Positions 10,642 to 19,809 of a DNA stretch of 64,000 nucleotides are shown piece by piece. Within the stretch, counting starts at the first letter, position 1. Every line of letters starts with the position of its first letter. Origin of the DNA: Demequina litorisediminis (GTDB lineage: Bacteria; Actinomycetota; Actinomycetes; Actinomycetales; Demequinaceae). A model generated the notes under the pieces. The model did not search any database, was not told where the DNA came from, and worked only from the letters and a program-made list of their open reading frames with translations. The stretch is from contig NZ_BSUN01000001.1 of assembly GCF_030161615.1 (NCBI RefSeq), positions 1,302,001 to 1,366,000 of the forward strand, read 5' to 3'. The position numbers were made by a program, and so were the translations under genes.

Positions 10642-12240
10642 TTAGTACTTGAAGATTTCGACGCTGGTGCGCACTGGACGACAACTCCGCGAGCCTCGTT
10701 CACGGAAGCCCCGATCTGATCGAGGACCTGAGCAGAATCCGCAGCCGACTGCGCCACCGACGAGATATTCGAGGCAATATCACCCGAACCCGACGCAGCC
10801 TCAGCGACCCCACGACTCATCTCACCCGTGGTCGCGGTCTGCTCCTCCACCGCCGACGCAATCGTCATCTGGAAATCATTGATCTGCTTCACAATCAAGG
10901 AAATCTCCTCAATCGCCTCCACAGCACCACCGGTATCAGCCTGAATCGCCGCAACCCTGCGAGCCACCTCCTCGGTAGCCTTCGCCGTCTCCTGCGCCAA
11001 ATCCTTGACCTCACCAGCCACCACCGCGAAGCCCTTACCGGCCTCACCAGCACGAGCCGCCTCAATCGTCGCGTTCAACGCCAACAGGTTCGTCTGCTCA
11101 GCAATACCCGTGATCACCTTGATCACATTGCCAATCTCCTGACTCGACGCACCCAACTTCGAGACCTGCTCGTTGGTGGACTCCGCCACATCCGTGGCAT
11201 GCGCAGCAACCCTGGCCGCCTCATTCGCGTTATGCGAAATCTCCTTAATCGAGGCACCCATCTGCTCAGCACCAGACGCCACCGCCTGCACCGACCGATT
11301 CACCTCATCAGCAGCATTCGCGACCACACCAGCCTGAGCCGACGTCTCCTGCGAACCCGCAGCCACCTGAGCATTCGCAGCCGACAACTCCTCCGCCGCA
11401 GCAGCAACAGTCTGCGCAGACGACACCACCTCAGCCATCGTCTCCCTCAGCGCCCCCTGCGCCGACGACAACGACCGAGCCATATCCCCCATCTCATCGT
11501 TCGACCGCACCCGCGCCTCAGCCGTCAAATCACCCTCAGCAAGACGCTCAAGGGAGGCCTTGATGACACCTGCGGAGCGGACGATCTTGCGAGACACGAA
11601 GATGCCCAGTCCCACGGCGACGATGACGGCGATCACCATGACGACGGTGAGCCACTGCTGGACGGTCGCGGTGGAGGACTCGGTGGCCTGCACGTCCTCC
11701 TGGACGCTTTCGCCGATGAGGGTCGCGAGCGCGTTGACGCGCGCCACGAGGTCGTTGCCCACGGCCGTGCGCTCCTCGGCGGGGACGGGCTCGCCCACGA
11801 AGGTGGGCTCGTACAGCGACATCTGGTTCTGCTTGTACTGCTCCCACACGGCGTAGTCCGCCTCGTAGTTGGGCAGCGAGGTGTCGAACTTGCTCTCAAA
11901 GAGCCTCGGAGAACTCCGCCAGTTCGTCTTCGAAGGTGACGTAGCGCGCCTGGAGCCTCGACCCAGGCATCGGGGATCTCCTCGTCCGTGAGCGCGCGCA
12001 TCGCGATGCCCTGCGAGCGAACCTGCCACAGGGCGTCCTGCGGCTCCTGGACCGCCACTCGGAGTCGTAGATGGTGGTCATGAGGGCCAGGTCCTGCTCG
12101 CCCTGCTGGGACAGCCGCACGATCGCGACCACTCCCACGGAGACGAGGATGGCGACGACCGCAAGGAATGCGGCCATGATCTGCGCCATCAGGGGGAAAC
12201 GACGGGTCGCGCGGGGACGCGGCTGGTCGAGGGTGTCCAT
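10642..12240 (-). CDS. Methyl-accepting chemotaxis protein 5
   Basis: First receptor transcribed from the sigma28-type promoter at 12306-12332. TM1 is at residues 16-38, then external sensor, TM2 (VVMVIAVIVAVGLGIFV), HAMP and signalling domain. AGCT sites near 12058 (C lost from GAGCTGG), 11955, 11904, 10694 and 10673 break it into four frames; each repair restores sensor-helix sequence (YDSELAVQEPQDALW, VELQARYVTFED, FSELFESKFD). Its 3' 0.9 kb is almost identical to receptors 3 and 4. Confidence 0.92.
10645..11554. repeat. MCP repeat block, copy 3
   Basis: Third copy of the block. Together with the shared intergenic segment it indicates recent tandem duplication or gene conversion. A fourth partial tract (about 4361-4700) sits in receptor 1. 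Confidence 0.9.
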
Positions 12241-12261
12241 GATTCTCCGATCCGAGGGGGA

Positions 12262-12297
12262 GCACGGCACCGCGCCAGGGGAGAGGCGGTGCCGTGC
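12262..12297 (-). promoter_or_regulatory. 5' UTR hairpin upstream of MCP 5
   Basis: Perfect 12-bp inverted repeat (GCACGGCACCGC / GCGGTGCCGTGC) with a 12-nt loop, between the sigma28-type promoter and the receptor 5 start. Role unknown; it would fold in the leader RNA. Confidence 0.5.
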
Positions 12298-12305
12298 CGC
12301 CGCTC

Positions 12306-12332
12306 CCATCGGTTACGCGGGGACACGTGTAA
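12306..12332 (-). promoter_or_regulatory. Sigma28-type promoter for MCP 5
   Basis: On minus: TTAC (12332-12329), 15 bp, ACCGATGG (12313-12306), about 66 bp upstream of the receptor 5 ATG. Confidence 0.6.
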
Positions 12333-12359
12333 GGCATCCGATGGCGTTTCTCACACTTC

Positions 12360-12386
12360 TCATCGGGGCCGTCGCGCTGCCGATGG
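12360..12386 (+). promoter_or_regulatory. Sigma28-type promoter for the VanY-like gene
   Basis: TCAT (12360-12363), 15 bp, GCCGATGG (12379-12386), 30 bp before the ATG. Same -35 tetramer as the cheA promoter. Confidence 0.55.
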
Positions 12387-12416
12387 GTAGGGGAACGCCA
12401 CGACCAGGAGGACGGC

Positions 12417-13055
12417 ATGGACGGCATCAGTGCGATCCAGCAACGGATCGGAGAAATCTCCGCGACCATCGCGTCACTGCAGCCCACCACTCAGGCCACG
12501 TCGTCTGTGACGTCCACGGCGTCGCTCACGGGTCTGTTCAGTACTGGCGCCACGACGGCCACGGCGACGGATGCAGGCTCGTTCTCGGCGGCGCTGGCGA
12601 GCGCACTTTCTGGCGCCACCACGGTGACGACCCTTGACACGACCATGACCGCCGACGGGATCCCCGCGGCGCTGGCGTCCTACGGCAACGGCCTCATCCC
12701 CGAGTCGGCGCTGGCCACCATTCCCGGCTCGTCCGAGCGGATGTGGGCCCCCGCGGCTGAGGCCGCCGGCAGGATGATCGGCGACGCGGCCGCCGCCGGC
12801 GTCACCATCGGCGTGACCGATGGCTATCGCGACTACGACTCGCAGGTGCAGGTTGCCGCGGAGAAGGGCCTGTATCGCAAGGGTGGCCTGGCAGCGGTTC
12901 CCGGCACGAGCCAGCACGGCTGGGGCCTTGCCGTGGACCTTCGGCTCGATGCGACGGCGCAGGCCTGGATGCGTGAGCACGCGGGCGCGTACGGATTCAC
13001 CGAGGCCGTGGCCCGCGAGCCGTGGCACTGGGAGTACGCGCCTCCCACGTCCTGA
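12417..13055 (+). CDS. M15-family (VanY-like) D,D-carboxypeptidase, flagellum-associated
   Basis: 212 aa. The C-terminal half is a D-Ala-D-Ala carboxypeptidase/peptidase M15B domain: zinc site SQHGWGLAVDL (about residues 165-175; H and D ligands) and the catalytic/ligand pair in EPWHWEY near the end. There is no signal peptide. The N-terminus (ISAIQQRIGEI, then FSAALASAL) resembles the start of actinobacterial flagellar peptidoglycan hydrolases, so secretion through the flagellar export apparatus is plausible (inference). AGGAGG precedes the start. No FlgJ-type muramidase is seen in the window; this enzyme may take over local wall opening for the rod. Confidence 0.8.
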   Translation: MDGISAIQQRIGEISATIASLQPTTQATSSVTSTASLTGLFSTGATTATATDAGSFSAALASALSGATTVTTLDTTMTADGIPAALASYGNGLIPESALATIPGSSERMWAPAAEAAGRMIGDAAAAGVTIGVTDGYRDYDSQVQVAAEKGLYRKGGLAAVPGTSQHGWGLAVDLRLDATAQAWMREHAGAYGFTEAVAREPWHWEYAPPTS

Positions 13056-13074
13056 CCGCGCGAGGCGGTCAGGA
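13050..13074. terminator. Bidirectional hairpin between convergent genes
   Basis: Perfect 10-bp inverted repeat TCCTGACCGC / GCGGTCAGGA, 5-nt loop, overlapping the VanY-like stop and 13 bp from the end of the convergent che operon. No T-run. Confidence 0.5.
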
Positions 13075-13086
13075 CTGAGGGGTCAC

Positions 13087-13581
13087 TCAGAAGCGCACGA
13101 CGATGGAGATGCGGCCCGAGCCGTAGCCCTGAATCGTCAGGGCACCGTCGAGCCGGTTCGCCTGCTGAAGCGCAAGCTCCGAGACCTCTGCCGGAAGGGT
13201 CTCGCGCGGCGAGAACGCCTCCCGCAGGCGCAGGTGCGGCGAGTCCGGCTTGTTCAGCAGCGACGCCGCCACGTTGAGGATCTCCACGGCGTTCTCGTAC
13301 TGCACCGGCGTCACGAGCGACGACTCGACCGCCTGTTCGGCGATGGCCTGCGGCAGCAGCCCGATGGCGGCGCCGGCACGCGCGGTCAGCGGCACGTCGG
13401 CGAGGGCAAGGGCCAGCACGTTGCCGAGGTCGTCGACATACGTCGCCACGGTCGCTCCGTCGAGGGGGTCAACGCGCTTGGCGTTGCCGTCCCACTCGAC
13501 CTCGCGGCCCAGCATTCCCTCGAAGAGTTCACGGACCTCGAACGCCGTGGGAACGGCGGTGGATCGCAGGTCGCCGCTCAT
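13087..13581 (-). CDS. Conserved protein of unknown function, last gene of the che operon
   Basis: 164 aa, intact, not recognised. Its ATG overlaps the cheY stop (ATGA), so translation is coupled and a chemotaxis or motor role is likely. No membrane span, no CheC/CheX signature that I can see; mixed alpha/beta composition with an N-terminal helix (FEVRELFEGMLGREV). Separated from the convergent VanY-like gene by a terminator hairpin. Confidence 0.75.
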   Translation of the reverse strand: MSGDLRSTAVPTAFEVRELFEGMLGREVEWDGNAKRVDPLDGATVATYVDDLGNVLALALADVPLTARAGAAIGLLPQAIAEQAVESSLVTPVQYENAVEILNVAASLLNKPDSPHLRLREAFSPRETLPAEVSELALQQANRLDGALTIQGYGSGRISIVVRF

Positions 13582-13940
13582 GCGATGAACGGGTCGATGG
13601 TCTCGCGGAACGTGTCCGCGGTGAACGGCTTGGCGATGAGGAACAGCGCACCAGCGGCCGCCGCCTGCTCACGCATCTGCGGCGAACCCTCCGAGGTGAC
13701 AAACGCGAACGGCGTCTCGTCCCCTTCGGCCCTCATGGTGCGCAGCAGTTCGATTCCCGTCATCTCCGGCATGTTCCAGTCGGACAGGACGAAGTCGGGG
13801 CGCGTGGCCCTCACCCGCTCGAGCGCATCGGCGCCGTGCTCGGCCTCCTCGATGTCCCACCAGTCGTAGCCCGCCTGGCGCAGAGTACGGATCACGATCT
13901 GCCGCATCACGCGGCTGTCGTCAGCAACGATGACCTTCAT
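13578..13940 (-). CDS. cheY: CheY-type response regulator
   Basis: 120 aa single receiver domain. Acidic pair DD (VIVADDSRV), phospho-acceptor Asp in LSDWNMPEMTG, T/S in FVTSEG and Lys in AKPF are all present. The start is taken as ATG 13940 (MKVIVADD); the GTG nine bases upstream leaves too little room for the GAGAGGGG ribosome site. Takes phosphate from CheA and likely acts on the FliM/FliN switch. Second of two CheY-type proteins in this operon. Confidence 0.92.
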   Translation of the reverse strand: MKVIVADDSRVMRQIVIRTLRQAGYDWWDIEEAEHGADALERVRATRPDFVLSDWNMPEMTGIELLRTMRAEGDETPFAFVTSEGSPQMREQAAAAGALFLIAKPFTADTFRETIDPFIA

Positions 13941-13958
13941 GGTGGCCACCCCTCTCTC

Positions 13959-14456
13959 TTATGGTCGTCCCGCGGAACCGGCATGTTCGGGCAGGTTCCA
14001 CAGCGTGAGCGTGAGTGGTGCACCTCTCCAGGTGAACCAGGTCTCGCTGATGAGCGGCGCACCGCCACAGTCGGGAGCGGCATCGGCCACCTGGGGGAGG
14101 GACAACGCACCGCCCCCATGCACCAGCGACTTGATGTTTCCGCCGATGACGTTGACGACCTCGCCAGCCGCATCGGCGAAGTCGGCGTCCCCAATGGGAG
14201 CGTCGTCGGGCAGGGCGAGCAGGGCACGCGTGAGCATGTCGCCCGTGGAGCGGCCGACGGCGACGAGCACCCGGGTGACCGTCTCGCCGTGAACGTCAAC
14301 CCAGGTAAACCGGGCGTCGACGAGCGGCGCCATCTCGCCATAGCCGGGGACGAGCACACCGTGCTCGCCGTCGACCATGGTCGCGAAGAAGTCCTGCGCG
14401 ATCGCCTCAATGGCCTCGCCATCCACCGTGGGAAGCGAGCCCGCCACGGCGCTCAT
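13959..14456 (-). CDS. cheX: CheX/CheC-like phosphatase or chemotaxis protein
   Basis: 165 aa. Carries the CheC/CheX/FliY-type helix motif EVVNVIGGN (E and N spaced as in CheY-P phosphatase active sites) and lies between two cheY genes, consistent with dephosphorylating CheY-P. Start ATG 14456 overlaps the stop of the upstream cheY after repair (ATGA). Which CheY it acts on cannot be told. Confidence 0.75.
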   Translation of the reverse strand: MSAVAGSLPTVDGEAIEAIAQDFFATMVDGEHGVLVPGYGEMAPLVDARFTWVDVHGETVTRVLVAVGRSTGDMLTRALLALPDDAPIGDADFADAAGEVVNVIGGNIKSLVHGGGALSLPQVADAAPDCGGAPLISETWFTWRGAPLTLTLWNLPEHAGSAGRP

Positions 14457-14839
14457 GCCTGCACCGCCGGGTCCAGCAGGCCAAGGAGCCTCGAGCCTTG
14501 TCGAGCATGATCTCGGGCGTGAACGGCTTGATGACGTACTCGTGGGCACCCGCCGCGAGCGCGCGCACAATCTGATCGTGCTCACCCTCGGTGGTCACCA
14601 TCATCAGCGTGATGTCTCGCCACTCCTGGCGCTTGCGCGCCTCGACCACAAACTCGAAGCCGGTCATCACCGGCATGTTCCAGTCGATGCAGCACAGGAC
14701 CACATCGGGGTGTGCCTCGAGCCTGATCGAGGGCCTCACGGCCGTCACCAGCCTCGACGGTGTCGAAACCCGCACCGTTCAGGATGCCGGAGACGATCCT
14801 GCGCATCACCCGTGAGTCGTCAATGACCAGTGCCTTCAT
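14453..14839 (-). CDS. cheY: CheY-type response regulator (second)
   Basis: Single receiver domain: VIDDSRVMRR, phospho-Asp in CIDWNMPVMTG, T in MVTTEG, K in IKPF. Three AGCT sites break it: near 14722 (GAGCTG) and two close together near 14489-14495, which hide the true C-terminus DKLELLGLLDPAVQA. Repaired length 128 aa, stop overlapping cheX start; start ATG 14839 overlaps the cheR stop. Confidence 0.9.
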
Positions 14840-15649
14840 GCAGCCTTCGCCTCCTTGAGCCGGTACACGCTTCCTCCTGCCGCCTCGACGCGTTCCCACG
14901 CGTCGTCGATTCCGATAGTCGTCTCCGCCGCGCCAAGGAAGAGGGTGCCGCCGGGCGCAAGGACCGAGCGGACACGGCGCAGCACATCGCGCTTGGTCGC
15001 CACATCGAAGTAGATGAGGACGTTGCGCAGGAACACCACGTCATACGGCCCGCCCACGGGCGGCGCGTCGAGCAGGTTGTGCTTCCTGAACGTCACCTGC
15101 TGGCGCAGCCGGGGCGCGATCTCGAAGGTGGGTCCGCTGCGCTGGAAATACTTGACGAGCGTGGCGGCCGGGAGGCCGCGGTTCACCTCGAGTTGGGTGT
15201 ACTGGCCGGCTCGCGCGCGCTCCACGACGCGGTCGGACAGGTCCGTGCCGACGATGCTGAGGGTCAGGGCAGGGAAGTCGTCGGCGACCGTGATGGCGAC
15301 CGAGTAGGCCTCCTGGCCGGTGGAGCATGCGGCGGACCACACCTTGACGTGACGCCGGCCCTTGGCGATCAGATCGGGCAACACGGAGCCCTTGAGTGCC
15401 GTGAAGGGTGCGCGGTCGCGGAACCAGGACGTCTCGTTGGTGGTGAGCGCGTCGACCACCGCGTCGTGATGCGCCACGTTGGTGCGCAGGCCGCGAATGT
15501 ACGAGTCGACATCGGCCGAGCCCGCAGACCTCGCGAGGGGAGCAAGGCGGCTCTCGACCAGGTACTCCTTGCCCGACTCGAGCCTGGATGGCACTGCGGT
15601 TGCGCACCAAGGTGGCAACGAACTCGAACGTGTCGGCGGCGAGAGTCAT
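14836..15649 (-). CDS. cheR: Chemoreceptor glutamate methyltransferase CheR
   Basis: SAM-dependent methylation of receptor glutamates. The N-terminal helical domain (from MTLAADTFEFVATL) is joined to the SAM fold by repairing one AGCT site near 15583 (IQLESGKEY). SAM motif VWSAACSTGQEAYSVA and post-motif FLRNVLIYFD are visible; TNETSWFRD is the typical CheR segment. About 270 aa. Overlaps both cheB and cheY by ATGA. Confidence 0.93.
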
Positions 15650-16710
15650 GACTGTGCCTCCCTCAGCGGCGGGCGGACCGCCATAGCGGTCGCCACCGCA
15701 TCGCCGATGGCGGGAAGCGGCAGGATCTGGTGCGCGAGTCCCGCCGTGGCGACAGCCCCGGGGATGCCCCACACCACGGACGACGCCTCGTCCTGCGCGA
15801 TCATGCGGCCGCCTGCGGCCACCAGATCACGGGCGCCCTCGCGGCCGTCGTGGCCCATGCCCGTCAGGACCACACCGAGCAGGTCACCGCCGAACACCTT
15901 GACGGAGGAGCGGAACAGCACGTCGATTGCGGGACGGCAGAAGTTGACCTGTTCGCCCTGGTGGAGCGTAGTGCGCACGGCTCCGCCCCGGTCGACGATC
16001 TCCATGTGGAAGTCGCCGGGGGCGATGTAGAACGTGCCGGGCTCGAGGCGATCGCCCTCGCGGGCCTCGACCACCGTGGACGGACCGAGCCGATCCAGAC
16101 GCGCGGCCGCCTGGGCCGTGAACAACGGCGGCATGTGCTGCACCACGAGCGCGGGCACCGGCAGTTTCGCGGGAAGGGACTTGATGAGCGTCGACAGTGC
16201 CTCGGGGCCTCCCGTGGACGAGCCGATGACCAGGGCGCGGGGGCGCCGCACGGGTCCGCGGGCCTGCGCGGGGCGGACGCCGAGTCCACGCAGCGGACGC
16301 ACGGCACACAGCGCCTTGATCTTGGGCACCAACTGCGAGGTGATCACCGCGATCGCCTCGGTCGGGTCCGCCACCTTCGTGGGCTTCGTGACGTAGTCCG
16401 TCGCACCCGACGCCAACGCATCGAGCGTCGACGAGGCGCCGTGGGACGTCAGGGTGGAGAACATGACGATGGGGGTGCGCACACCCTTCGCGCGCAGCGC
16501 CCGCACCGTCTCGATGCCGTCCATCACTGGCATCTCGATGTCCATGGTGATGAGGTCCGGCTTGAGGGCCTCGACCTTGGTCAGCGCGATGGAGCCGTTC
16601 TGCGCGACGCCCACGACCTCGATCGCGGGGTCCGAGGCGAGCGCGTCGGAGACGATCCTCCTGACGACGACGGAATCGTCGACGACGAGGACGCGCACCC
16701 GCGCCGTCAT
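15646..16710 (-). CDS. cheB: Chemotaxis methylesterase/deamidase CheB
   Basis: 354 aa, intact. N-terminal receiver (VVDDSVVVRR, phospho-Asp in ITMDIEMPVMDG, K in TKPT), Pro-rich linker, then the esterase with Ser in IGSSTGGPEAL, His in VVQHMPPLF and Asp in LTGMGHDG. Removes methyl groups added by CheR after phosphorylation by CheA. Contains no AGCT and no frame break. Confidence 0.96.
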   Translation of the reverse strand: MTARVRVLVVDDSVVVRRIVSDALASDPAIEVVGVAQNGSIALTKVEALKPDLITMDIEMPVMDGIETVRALRAKGVRTPIVMFSTLTSHGASSTLDALASGATDYVTKPTKVADPTEAIAVITSQLVPKIKALCAVRPLRGLGVRPAQARGPVRRPRALVIGSSTGGPEALSTLIKSLPAKLPVPALVVQHMPPLFTAQAAARLDRLGPSTVVEAREGDRLEPGTFYIAPGDFHMEIVDRGGAVRTTLHQGEQVNFCRPAIDVLFRSSVKVFGGDLLGVVLTGMGHDGREGARDLVAAGGRMIAQDEASSVVWGIPGAVATAGLAHQILPLPAIGDAVATAMAVRPPLREAQS

Positions 16711-17128
16711 ACGCGAGTCGCCAGGGATACGTCGAGCGGGAGCAGCAGGTCGTCATCGAGCGCGTAGACGCCGGCGACGAGGTCGCGCAGGCTCCGCCTC
16801 GAGCGTGGGCGGTACGGGCCCAAGGCGATCGGTGTCGACGTCCATGACGTCGCCCACCTGGTCCACGAGCAGCGAGATGGGTTCGCCATCGACGTTGACG
16901 ACCATCATCATCGGCGAGTCCTCGGGACCGAACGGGGTGCGGCCAAGTCGAGCCCTGAGGTCCACGAGCAGCACCACCTGGCCGCGCAGGTTCACCAGGC
17001 CGGCGACGGTCTGCGGGGCGTGCGGAACGATGGTGTGCTGGTCAAGGCGGAGAGCCTCCTGGACGAGTGCCACGTCGATGCCGAAGAGCCGGCCGTCGAG
17101 GCGGAAGGTCGCGAGCCTGGTACTGCAT
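16707..17128 (-). CDS. cheW: Chemotaxis coupling protein CheW
   Basis: About 139 aa, SH3-like coupling protein linking receptors to CheA. AGCT sites near 17116 and 16790 hide the N-terminus (MQYQLATFRLDGRLFGIDVA) and the C-terminus (EAELRDLVAGVYALDDDLL). Core GLVNLRGQVVLLVDLRARLG matches the family. Follows cheA by one base (TGACATG) and overlaps cheB by ATGA. Confidence 0.93.
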
Positions 17129-17129
17129 G

Positions 17130-19446
17130 TCAGCGCTCCGATCCTGCGGCGACGAGCTCGGGCTCGGCCGCGTCGTAGAAGGCGGGGTCCGCGGCGGAGA
17201 CCGCTGCGGGGAGGTCAAGAAGCTCGGTCACGCGTCCCTTGACGACGATGGAGCCGAGGAGGCCGTGGCCGGTCACCTCGGAGCGGCCCTCGACGGAGGC
17301 ATCCACGATGTCCACGACCTCGGTCGCGACGAGGGCCACCGCCCGCTCGCCCCTGGCGCACACCACCACGGCGAGCCTCGTCGGCGTCGGGACGCGCCGA
17401 GCCCAGCAGCCATGCCAGGTCCACGACGGGGGTGATGCGACCGCGGTACTGCATGACGGTCGCGCCGCCCACCTGTTCGAGGATGTCCGCGGGGAAACGC
17501 TCGAGGCGGGTCACGGCATCGAGCGGCATCGCGAGTTGGCGGTCATCGCCCACGGCGACCACGAGCATCTGCTCCGTGTCGGTGTCCACCGGAGGCGCGG
17601 CCTGCGCGTCCGGCAGCGACTCCTGGAGTTCGAGGGTCCTGCGTGCCACCGCGGGCACGTCGAGGATCAGCGTGACGGTGCCATCACCCAGCAGCGTGGC
17701 TCCGGCATAGATGCCGATGTCCTTGATCGCCGCGGCGATGGGCTTGGCCACGATCTCCTCGGTGTTGCGCACCCGGTCGACCAGGAGACCGAAGCGACCG
17801 CCATCGGCCTGCATGACGGCGACCACCGCGCCCACCATCGAGTCGCGCGGTGTCCTTCCGAGCACGTCGCGCAGGTCCACCAGCGGCAGCAACTGGCCGC
17901 GCAGGCGGTACACGGGCGCCTTGCCCACGTGGTCGACGCCCGACTGGTCGTCGTCGATCGCGAGCAGTTCGAGCAGGTTGACCTGGGGGATCGCGTAGAT
18001 GGCTCCGTCGCACTCCACCGTCAGGGCGGGCATGATCGCGAGGGTGAGCGGGATCCGCAGGCGCCACGTGGTGCCGATGCCGGGGGTCGACTGCACGTCG
18101 ACCACGCCGCCGATGCCGTCGATCTTGGTCTTGACTACGTCCATGCCGACGCCGCGGCCGGAGACGTTGGTGACCTTCTCGGCGGTCGAGAAGCCGGGGA
18201 GGAACAGCATCTGAAGGATGTCCTGGGCGCCCAGCCTGCGCGACCTGGGCCTCGGTGCGCAGGCCCCGTTCGACGGCCTTGCGGGCCACCATGTCGGGGT
18301 CGATACCCTTGCCGTCGTCGGCCACCTCGATGACCACCTGGCCACCCTGGTGGTAGGCACGCAGCGTCAGGTTGCCCTGCTCGGCCTTGCCCGCGGCGCG
18401 ACGGTCTGCGGGGGCCTCGATGCCGTGGTCGATGGCGTTGCGAATGAGGTGCGTCAGCGGGTCCTTGATGGCCTCAAGGACGGAGCGATCGAGTTCCGTG
18501 TCCTTGCCCACCATGGTGAGCCTGAACCTTGCGGCCCACGGCGGAGGAGACGTCGCGGACCATGCGCGGCACCTTGGACCACACGTGGTCGATGGGCTGC
18601 ATGCGCGTCTTCATCACGCCCTGCTGGAGTTCCGTCGCGATCAGCGACAGGCGCTGCGAGGCGCGCACCAGGTTGGGGTCGTCCATGTCGCCCGCAAGGC
18701 TCGTCATGGCGTTGCGCGCGAGGACCAGTTCACCCACGTGGCGCATGAGGGCGTCGAGCACGTCGACGTCCACGCGGATGGAGGACTCCGCTGCGGAGCG
18801 CACCGGCATCTCGTCGGGCGCGTCCGCCTCCGCGGGAGCCTCGGATGCGGCGGGGGCCTCAGGGGCCGCGTCGGCCGGCGCGGGCGCTTGAGCTTTCGCC
18901 GCCGTCTTCGGTGCCGCGGGCAACACGGGCTTCACGGCGCGCTTCGGCGCCGCGGCGACAGGCGCCGCAGCCGGCTCCGCCTCAGGGTCCGATGCCTCGG
19001 TGACGTCGGCGAGATCGGTGGCTTCGGCGGCCTCGTCGGAGGCCGAGGGTGCGGGATCCACGCCGTCGAGGACCGCCTGGATGGCGTCGATCACTGCCTG
19101 CGTGGGGTGCTCGCCCTCCACACCGGTCGACTCGACGGTCTCGAGGATGCGACGCACGGTGTCCACCATCCGCAGCAGCACGTCGGTGGTCGCGGTCGTC
19201 ATGGTCCGCTTGCCGTCACGCAGTTCCGCGAGCAGGTTCTCGCCCACATGGGTGAGGCCCTCGAGCGTCGAGAAGCCGAGGAAGCCGCTGGTGCCCTTGA
19301 TGGTGTGAATGGTGCGGAACACCGAGCCGAGCAGTGCGCGAGAGTCGGTGGCGGTCTCCAGGTCTACGAGGTCCCGGTCCAGGCGGTCCAGGTTCTCGTA
19401 GGCTCTCCACCACGAATTCGCGGACGATCTCGTCCATCGCGTCCAT
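17130..19446 (-). CDS. cheA: Chemotaxis histidine kinase CheA (two CheW-like domains)
   Basis: About 770 aa after repair. The P1 phosphotransfer domain has its His in RTIHTIKGTSGF (about residue 50); an Ala/Pro-rich linker follows; dimerisation helices; the ATPase has HLIRNAIDHGIE (N box), ADDGKGIDP and SGRGVGMDVVK; then a CheW-like regulatory domain. A second CheW-like unit (MLVVAVGDDRQLAMPLDAV onward) follows at the C-terminus, which is less usual. AGCT sites near 19401, 18521, 18234 and 17376 break the frame. Start taken at 19446 (MDAMDEIVREFV). A sigma28-type promoter lies 53 bp upstream. Confidence 0.94.
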
Positions 19447-19498
19447 CGTTGTCTCTCCCGGTCCGTTCCGCACGGGACAAGCCACCGTGTCGGGCACC

Positions 19499-19525
19499 CC
19501 ATCGGCAGGGAGTACCCGGTGATGA
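19499..19525 (-). promoter_or_regulatory. Sigma28-type promoter for the che operon
   Basis: On minus: TCAT (19525-19522), 15 bp, GCCGATGG (19506-19499), about 53 bp from the cheA ATG. Confidence 0.6.
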
Positions 19526-19557
19526 ACAGTTCGGGAGAGGTGTGCGGCGCGGAGGGG

Positions 19558-19800
19558 TCAGGCGGCGGGCGGCGCAGGCGGCCTGATGGCGGCGAGAACC
19601 GCGGCGGCCTCGTCATCTACGGCGGCCGCTTCGACGTTCTCGTCCTTCACGGCCTCGAGAATCTCGGCGCGCGACACCTTGACGTGCCGTGGCGCGTCGA
19701 TGCCGAGCCGGACGCCATCGGAGCGGACATCGATCACGGTGAGGACGATGTCATCCCCGATCACGAGGCGTTCTCCGATGCGGCGAGACAAGACGAGCAT
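19558..19800 (-). CDS. csrA: Carbon storage/translation regulator CsrA
   Basis: 80 aa. Begins MLVLSRRIGERLVIGDDI and carries GVRLGIDAPRHVKVSR, the RNA-binding core of CsrA. In bacteria with FliW it represses flagellin translation until FliW sequesters it; fliW lies at 47737 of this window. About 20 extra C-terminal residues (Ala/Pro-rich) beyond the usual 60. Directly after the flhF-like gene. Confidence 0.95.
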   Translation of the reverse strand: MLVLSRRIGERLVIGDDIVLTVIDVRSDGVRLGIDAPRHVKVSRAEILEAVKDENVEAAAVDDEAAAVLAAIRPPAPPAA

Positions 19801-19809
19801 GAGACGAGG

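Noticed and set aside
7283..11554. Direct repeats as CRISPR or transposon
   Set aside because: The repeats are 0.85-0.9 kb coding blocks inside receptor genes; no spacers, inverted ends or transposase.
14830..16767. Long + strand frames opposite cheR and cheB
   Set aside because: Shadows caused by high GC; the minus strand carries full CheR and CheB motifs.
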